Part shown: positions 57,175-64,000 of the stretch, piece by piece | Layout: each line of letters opens with the position of its first letter | Numbering within the stretch: position 1 is the stretch's first letter | Assembly: GCA_027618995.1 (NCBI GenBank) | Contig: JAQCGO010000002.1 | Span: 1 to 64,000 of the forward strand | DNA: 64,000 nucleotides | Reading direction: 5' to 3' | From: Pseudomonadota bacterium | Lineage (GTDB): Bacteria > Pseudomonadota > Gammaproteobacteria > Steroidobacterales > Woeseiaceae | Made by a program: the position numbers and the translations under genes | The notes under the pieces: generated by a model | Seen by the model: only the letters and a program-made list of their open reading frames with translations | Database searches by the model: none | Told to the model about the DNA's origin: nothing

Positions 57175-58704
57175 CTAGTTCAACCGAAACCACGCAGCCT
57201 TGGTATTCATATAGCTGAGCAAGCTCTCGAAGCACTTGTCTTTGGCGTTACCCGACTGCTTGTAACCGCCAAACGGCTGAGTCATGTCACCTTCTTCAAA
57301 AGCGTTGACAAGAAAGGTCCCACACTCGATCTCGCGCACGTAGCGCATGGCTCTTCGATAGTTGTCCGTCCAGACACTACCTTGTAATCCGTAGACCGAG
57401 TTGTTCGCCACTTCGATGGCCTCGTCGTCGCTCTCGACTTTGATGACCGATACCACGGGTCCAAATACCTCGTTCTGCGCTACATAGTCGTTGCTCTTCA
57501 CGCCGGTAATCATGGTCGGGATGACATACGCGCCTTTTTCGAGACCGTTCGCAGGTGCTGCACCGCCAAACAGTATTCTTCCGCCTTCCGATTTGGCCTT
57601 GTCGATCATGCCGAGGACGCGAGCCTGGGACTGGTGATCCACCAGCGGTCCAAGATTGACGGCCGGGTCCAGCGGGTCGCCGCAAATATAGGCGTCTTTA
57701 CCTTTTTCTATAAACTTCGCAACGAACTCGTCGTAAATCTTTGCATGTACGATCAATCTTGATCCCGCAGAACAAACCTCGCCCATGTTGAAAAAGATGC
57801 CATTGATTGCGGTTGTCACCGCCCTATCCAGCAACTCACCTTCGAGGTCTTCACAGAACACCTGCGGTCCCTTGCCGCCACACTCCAGCGACACCTTCTT
57901 CATGTTTGATTCACCCGAGTAGGCATGTATCAATTTGCCGACTTCCGTCGAGCCGGTGAAACTGATCTTCGATACGTCCATATGTCGGGCCAGCGCCTGC
58001 CCCGCTTGTTCGCCAAGTCCGTTGATCACTTGCAATGCACCAGGTGGACCACCCGCTTCGACAAACAGTGCGGCGACTCGATAACAACTCAGTGGTGATT
58101 GTTCCGCCGGTTTCAAAATCGTGGAGTTACCGGCCGCAAGAGACGGTACGATTTTCCACAGCGCCATCAGTAACGGGTAGTTCCAGGGCGAGATGCAGCC
58201 AACCACTCCGATCGGCTCGCGCAGTACCGTGCTCATCACGTCGTATTCCGTTGCCGTAACGCTGCCAGTAACTTTGTCGATGCATTCGGCGAAGTACTCG
58301 ACCGTGTTTATGCACATCGGAATGTCCGCTTTCAGCATGTCCGAGATTGGCTTGCCCATATCGATCGTGTCCATCAGGGCCAGTTCGGCGGCGTTCTCGC
58401 CAATCAAGCCCGCCCATTTGTACATAACAGCCATACGATTCCTGGGCGCCATGCGAGACCATTCGCCGGATTTAAAGCTTCGTTTCGCAATTTCGACCGC
58501 CTTGTCGATATCGGCTTTCTTGCCCGCGGCGCATTTGTTGATGACGCTGCCATCCACCGGACAGATGTTGTCAAAGGTTCCGCCATCGATGGCGTCTACA
58601 AATTGGCCACCAATGAACAATCGTGTCTCGGCGCTTTGCTTCAATTTGGCGGCCATCTCACGCCACTCGGCGTGGCTCAGTTCAGCGGCCTTCTCGAGAT
58701 TCAT
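57175..58704 (-). CDS. NAD(P)-dependent aldehyde dehydrogenase
   Basis: A 509-residue ALDH-superfamily enzyme that oxidises an aldehyde to the acid. The coenzyme site ISPWNYPLLMALWKIVPSLA, the FTGSTEVG loop, the catalytic Glu in VSLECGGKGPQVF and the catalytic Cys in NMGEVCSAGSRLI are intact. It resembles the PuuC/DhaS and betaine-aldehyde group; the substrate is not fixed. It lies 32 bases downstream of the trimethylamine-dehydrogenase-type gene, so it probably oxidises the aldehyde released from the amine. Confidence 0.92.
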   Translation of the reverse strand: MNLEKAAELSHAEWREMAAKLKQSAETRLFIGGQFVDAIDGGTFDNICPVDGSVINKCAAGKKADIDKAVEIAKRSFKSGEWSRMAPRNRMAVMYKWAGLIGENAAELALMDTIDMGKPISDMLKADIPMCINTVEYFAECIDKVTGSVTATEYDVMSTVLREPIGVVGCISPWNYPLLMALWKIVPSLAAGNSTILKPAEQSPLSCYRVAALFVEAGGPPGALQVINGLGEQAGQALARHMDVSKISFTGSTEVGKLIHAYSGESNMKKVSLECGGKGPQVFCEDLEGELLDRAVTTAINGIFFNMGEVCSAGSRLIVHAKIYDEFVAKFIEKGKDAYICGDPLDPAVNLGPLVDHQSQARVLGMIDKAKSEGGRILFGGAAPANGLEKGAYVIPTMITGVKSNDYVAQNEVFGPVVSVIKVESDDEAIEVANNSVYGLQGSVWTDNYRRAMRYVREIECGTFLVNAFEEGDMTQPFGGYKQSGNAKDKCFESLLSYMNTKAAWFRLN

Positions 58705-58736
58705 GTTATTGCTCCGTCCTGAATTTGTGCATCATT

Positions 58737-60797
58737 TTATGGCCTGACAAGTATGCGATCTACCTTGGCCAGAATGTCTGCGTCTGTCTTATGATCCAGC
58801 TCTCTTGCGTACTTATGACCTGCATAGACGGCGGCGGCAATGATTGCCGGCGCGTCCGCGTCGCCGATACACTTGACTATCTTCGGCGCGCCCTCCGCTC
58901 CATTCGCGACGGCCGCTACCAGTTCGTGGTAGAGCTTGTCCCTTGGTGTACGCGCGGTCACGAGGACAATGTTGTCGCCGGGAATCGTTTGTCGTGACGC
59001 CGTGTAAACACAAGCCAATGTCGCCGCGCTGCCGTCAAAGCTGATCAATTCCTGGTTCAGAATGATTTGCACGCCGACGTCTGCGAGACGCCTGTGAACC
59101 CGCTTCTGTTCTGCATTGAATGTGCTCCAGAATGAGACTATCGAAGCGGGTGTCACATAGACAACCTCGTTGCCATTGTCGCGAAGTTTCTCGGCCATCA
59201 GGCTGCCCATATAAAAGCGGTCGTCATCAAAGACGATGACCGATCCGTCCGGCATTCTGCCCGCCATAATGTCGTCGGGCGTAAATGTTTTCGCAGCAGG
59301 CGGCAGCGGATCCATTGACACAAAGTTGTGCCCGAACCCGTCGCGACGCCAGTCTGATCCGGTCGCGACGGCAACGTGGCCCGCTCCGACTTCCAGCACT
59401 TCGGCAAGGCCCATCTCGCTCTCGCGATAAATCTGGACATGCGGCATCTTGTTGAGCTGACCCAGACGGTAATCGCGAACACGCGCCCATTCGGACAGAC
59501 CGGGCAGCTGTGACTCACGGGTGACCCGGCCACCCAGTTCGCGAGTCGCCTCCGCAAGAATTACATCGTAGCCACGCTGACCGAGTGCCCGAGCAGCTTC
59601 GAGCCCGGCTGGCCCTGCACCGATAATCAGCACGAGCTCGTCGGAACCCCTCGCCGCAATGTTCTCCGGGTGCCAGCCACGGCGCCATTCCTCACCCATC
59701 GTCGGATTCTGCGTGCAACGAATCGGGTGGTGACGACTGTCCCCAGTGTAGCAAATGTTGCAACCGATACATTCGCGAATATCTTCCAGCCGGTTCTCTT
59801 CAATTTTCTTCGGCAGAAATGGATCGGCAATCGATGGTCTGGCTGCACCAATGAAATCGACAATGCCGCGCTTTACCTGGCTGACCATGCTGTCCGGGGA
59901 TGTAAAGCGTCCGACTGACACTACCGGTTTCGTCGTCTTCGACTTAACCGTGGCGACGTAATGCTCGAGCGAGCCTTGCTTAACAAATCGCGACACGCCC
60001 ATTTCGTACGAATAGTCGTCAATGTTGATGTCCCAGAGATCAGGCAATTCCGCCAGGGCCTCGAACATTTCCATGCGGTCTGCATGCACGGGCGTTCCAT
60101 CCGCTCCGCCACCGTCGTCCACCGAATAACGAACCGCCACAGCGCAGGTGTCGCCGACTGCTTCCTTGGTCTCCTCGATAATTTCGCGAATCAATCGCAT
60201 TCGATTGTCCTGGCTTCCGCCGTATTCGTCGCTACGCGTATTCAGGGTTGGATTCAGGAAGTTCCCAAGCAGGTAGTGGTGTGTTGCGTAAACGTAGACG
60301 ATATCAAAGCCCGCTTGCTTCGCACGTAGCGCGGCATCGCGATGCCAGCGTCGGACGTCCTTGATATCGGCCTTGGTCATGGCACGCGACTGGTAGGGAT
60401 CAGCATTCCAGTTCGGCATGGAAACAACATCCATCGAAACTTCGCGAGTCAGAAGGTTGGCCGAGCGACTACCTCCAAGCCAAAGCTCGATTCCGGCGAG
60501 GCTGCCATGCTCATGGACTTGGTCGGTCATCAGACGATGCGCTTGAATATCTTCGTCATCCCACAATGTGTGGGTAGGAAACGGAATATCGTCCGTACTT
60601 GGGTGGACAGAGCAGTACTCGGTACAGACAACCCCCCAGCCACCCTCGGCCTTGGCCGCCCGCACGCCTGCGACCATGTTGGGCCGCAACCACCCCATTC
60701 CCGTGCAATGCGGAACCTGGTAGAAACGGTTTTTTGCCGTAACCGGCCCGATGCTGACGGGTTCAAACAGAATCTGGTAGCGTGGATCGCAACTCAT
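58737..60797 (-). CDS. Trimethylamine/dimethylamine dehydrogenase-family flavoprotein
   Basis: A 686-residue iron-sulfur flavoprotein. The N-terminal TIM-barrel FMN domain has NRFYQVPHC, FDIVYVYATHHYLL with the Tyr-x-x-His pair seen at 169/172 in trimethylamine dehydrogenase, LPDLWDINI (Trp264 equivalent) and ARPSIADPFLPKKIEE. The [4Fe-4S] ligands are in CIGCNICYTGD and the later RCTQNP. The C-terminal ADP-binding domains have LIIGAGPAGLEAARALG and DADAPAIIAAAVYAGH. Possible substrates are di- or trimethylamine, histamine or a related amine. GGAG lies 5 bases before the start. Electrons would leave via an ETF-type acceptor, which is not in the window. Confidence 0.9.
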   Translation of the reverse strand: MSCDPRYQILFEPVSIGPVTAKNRFYQVPHCTGMGWLRPNMVAGVRAAKAEGGWGVVCTEYCSVHPSTDDIPFPTHTLWDDEDIQAHRLMTDQVHEHGSLAGIELWLGGSRSANLLTREVSMDVVSMPNWNADPYQSRAMTKADIKDVRRWHRDAALRAKQAGFDIVYVYATHHYLLGNFLNPTLNTRSDEYGGSQDNRMRLIREIIEETKEAVGDTCAVAVRYSVDDGGGADGTPVHADRMEMFEALAELPDLWDINIDDYSYEMGVSRFVKQGSLEHYVATVKSKTTKPVVSVGRFTSPDSMVSQVKRGIVDFIGAARPSIADPFLPKKIEENRLEDIRECIGCNICYTGDSRHHPIRCTQNPTMGEEWRRGWHPENIAARGSDELVLIIGAGPAGLEAARALGQRGYDVILAEATRELGGRVTRESQLPGLSEWARVRDYRLGQLNKMPHVQIYRESEMGLAEVLEVGAGHVAVATGSDWRRDGFGHNFVSMDPLPPAAKTFTPDDIMAGRMPDGSVIVFDDDRFYMGSLMAEKLRDNGNEVVYVTPASIVSFWSTFNAEQKRVHRRLADVGVQIILNQELISFDGSAATLACVYTASRQTIPGDNIVLVTARTPRDKLYHELVAAVANGAEGAPKIVKCIGDADAPAIIAAAVYAGHKYARELDHKTDADILAKVDRILVRP

Positions 60798-60918
60798 ATA
60801 AGCTCCAAAGGAATTGGCAAGTTAATTCGCGGGCACGGGCAGGTGTGCATGCATCATCGAATCATACTGATGCATCTCGGATACCGGAATCCTTGCGTGA
60901 GGTGAATGTCTTGCTGGT

Positions 60919-61140
60919 TTACTTCTGCACTCGCCTGGCAAGATACGAATAAATGCCGAACGACAGCGCCATTCCAGCCACCAATATCGCCACCGATATC
61001 TTGCCCCGGTGCGGAGTTTCGCTGGTCCAGGTGCCGCTGGAGTCCAGCCAGTAGAAAATGTATATTGAGAGCACCCACGGCGTCACAGAAATGGCGATCT
61101 GCAGCACCTTTAGCGTTTCTGTTCTGATCGAGTTCGGCAT
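60919..61140 (-). CDS. Small membrane protein of unknown function
   Basis: A 73-residue protein from the ATG at 61140 (MPNSIRTETLKVLQ) with two hydrophobic helices (IAISVTPWVLSIYIFYWL and VAILVAGMALSFGIYSYLA) separated by a polar loop (DSSGTWTSETPHRGK). A longer frame to 61215 is unlikely. It lies 121 bases upstream of the TMADH-type gene on the same strand and divergent from the ferric-reductase-like gene, with 56 bases between starts. It could be part of the amine operon, but nothing in the sequence proves it. Confidence 0.65.
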   Translation of the reverse strand: MPNSIRTETLKVLQIAISVTPWVLSIYIFYWLDSSGTWTSETPHRGKISVAILVAGMALSFGIYSYLARRVQK

Positions 61141-61196
61141 GGTCAGAGAGTAGCATTTGCTTTTCCCAGCGTGAAGTATGCGAGAATAGGAAAACA

Positions 61197-62120
61197 ATGG
61201 ACGCTGACCTGACAATGGTACTGCAGCACAAAGCCATTAACCGATGGCGCCTGTTCTGGCTGATCGCCATTCCAATGTCCATTGTCATGGTTGTCGAGAC
61301 ATTCAGTGTCGACCTGACTGTCGCGCCCGGTGTGACAGCCATGATTGCATTCTCCGTGCGCTGGGCAGTGCCGTTCATATTTTTGGTGGTCGCCACATCG
61401 GCGCTTCAGGTGTTGTTTCCCGGGCCGTTTCCCGCGTGGTTACTGCGTAACCGCAAATACATTGGTCTGTGCTTCGCGGTTGCGATGGCGTGGCAGGGCT
61501 TGTTCATCTTCCTGATGTCGAACTTCCACCGCGAATTTTACTTTGACGAGATCTATTTGCTGCGCGATGAACTGGAAGGCAGCACGGGCTATATCTTCCT
61601 GGCAGCCATGGTTGTCACGTCGTTTCAGTTCGGTCGAAAATCCCTGAGTCCGAAACAGTGGAAACTGCTGCACACGAGTGGCCTCTATTTCCTGTGGGCT
61701 TATCCCTTTAGCGTCTACTGGTTCGATCTTTTCTACTACGACAATCCACAACCGATTGACTATGTCTTCTACTGGAGCGGTTTTATTGCGTTTGCGCTGC
61801 GAATTGCGGCCTGGGGCAAGAAACGTCAGCATGCGGCGAAGAAGATCGCCCTGGAGTACAACACGCCGCTCGTGTTCAGGGTCTCCGGTGCCGCCATCAT
61901 CGTGTTCGGTCTGCTGCTGTCGGCGACCGGTCTGCAATGGCAAGACCTGGCGACCCAATTCGTGACCGGTCCCGCGTGGTCTGCAAATCTTTCGTTGTGG
62001 CTGCCGTTTTGGCCGTTCGAACCCTTCTGGTCACTGTTTTTCATCGGAGCCGGCACAATGCTGGTGACAAAAACCAGAACCCAGGTTGAACAGGAAGGAC
62101 TACGCTCGCCAGCGACCTGA
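61197..62120 (+). CDS. Polytopic membrane protein resembling ferric-reductase-like domain
   Basis: A 307-residue protein with about seven transmembrane helices (LFWLIAIPMSIVMVVETF, AVPFIFLVVATSALQVLF, IGLCFAVAMAWQGLFIFLM, a stretch near SGLYFLWAYPFSVYWFD, VFYWSGFIAFALRIAAW, VSGAAIIVFGLLLSATGL and a last one around PFWSLFFIGAGTMLV). The core (ARNRKYIGL-like RNRKYIGLCFA, then KQWKLLHTSGLYFLW) resembles the YedZ/ferric reductase fold, but most heme-ligand histidines are replaced (Trp, Tyr); one His remains in LLHTSG. AGGA six bases upstream supports the start. The function is unknown. Confidence 0.6.
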   Translation: MDADLTMVLQHKAINRWRLFWLIAIPMSIVMVVETFSVDLTVAPGVTAMIAFSVRWAVPFIFLVVATSALQVLFPGPFPAWLLRNRKYIGLCFAVAMAWQGLFIFLMSNFHREFYFDEIYLLRDELEGSTGYIFLAAMVVTSFQFGRKSLSPKQWKLLHTSGLYFLWAYPFSVYWFDLFYYDNPQPIDYVFYWSGFIAFALRIAAWGKKRQHAAKKIALEYNTPLVFRVSGAAIIVFGLLLSATGLQWQDLATQFVTGPAWSANLSLWLPFWPFEPFWSLFFIGAGTMLVTKTRTQVEQEGLRSPAT

Positions 62121-62139
62121 TGTAGCGAAACGCGCTTTC

Positions 62140-64000
<1,861 letters not shown>

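Overview
The window is a gene-dense stretch of a moderately GC-rich gammaproteobacterial chromosome. Signs of that class are the tig-clpP-clpX-lon-hupB order, the asd-fimV-truA-accD-folC-SPOR-cvpA-purF order, the nrdR-ribD-ribE-ribBA-ribH-nusB-thiL-pgpA order, and LpxH, MiaE, EpmA and EttA. A free-living marine lineage such as Woeseiales is my guess, not something the sequence proves. There is no prophage, insertion sequence, integrase or CRISPR array, and no gene-free gap longer than 300 bases.

Layout. 1-6.9 kb: tRNA-Asp, tRNA-Val, HU, Lon, ClpX, ClpP, trigger factor and tRNA-Leu, all on the minus strand (protein quality control). 6.9-13.9 kb: a mixed region with DUF1028, a broken M28 peptidase, a DUF4440 protein, scattered tRNAs (Lys, His, Arg, Pro), a GlcD-type oxidase, a cyclophilin, LpxH and MiaE. 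13.9-25.9 kb: a pseudo-receiver/kinase locus, then the purF-to-prmB minus-strand run. 25.9-29.2 kb, plus strand: Sco1, PCuAC, Psd, EpmA and MsrC, converging on EF-P. 30.4-37 kb: ParC/ParE and a DUF3501/Fe-S protein/rubrerythrin operon. 37-48 kb: XseB, an M20 amidohydrolase, an interrupted kinase-cNMP-binding gene, and the riboflavin/NusB/ThiL/PgpA/NrdR/GlyA run. 48-57 kb: EttA, an interrupted membrane protein, a DUF4145 protein, PurL, a DUF1820 protein and an orphan T6SS-type FHA protein. 57-64 kb: an aldehyde dehydrogenase beside a trimethylamine-dehydrogenase-family enzyme, two membrane proteins and the 3' part of acetyl-CoA synthetase.

The most striking observation is that four accessory genes are each interrupted by in-frame stop codons with no frameshift: M28 peptidase (TAA), pseudo-receiver/kinase (TGA), kinase/cNMP-binding protein (two TAG) and a small membrane protein (TGA at what I recall as a conserved Trp). 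Coding sense resumes directly after each stop. In the receiver/kinase case no ATG, GTG or TTG lies between the stop and the kinase glycine loop. Every stop can be explained by a C-to-T or G-to-A transition, and the essential genes are all intact. Recent nonsense decay, stop readthrough and consensus error are the competing explanations. Two small palindromic repeat families also recur at gene ends: a REP-like doublet around GGCATGGCC, and a GGGTC-N-GACCC element. The second supplies the last codons of truA.
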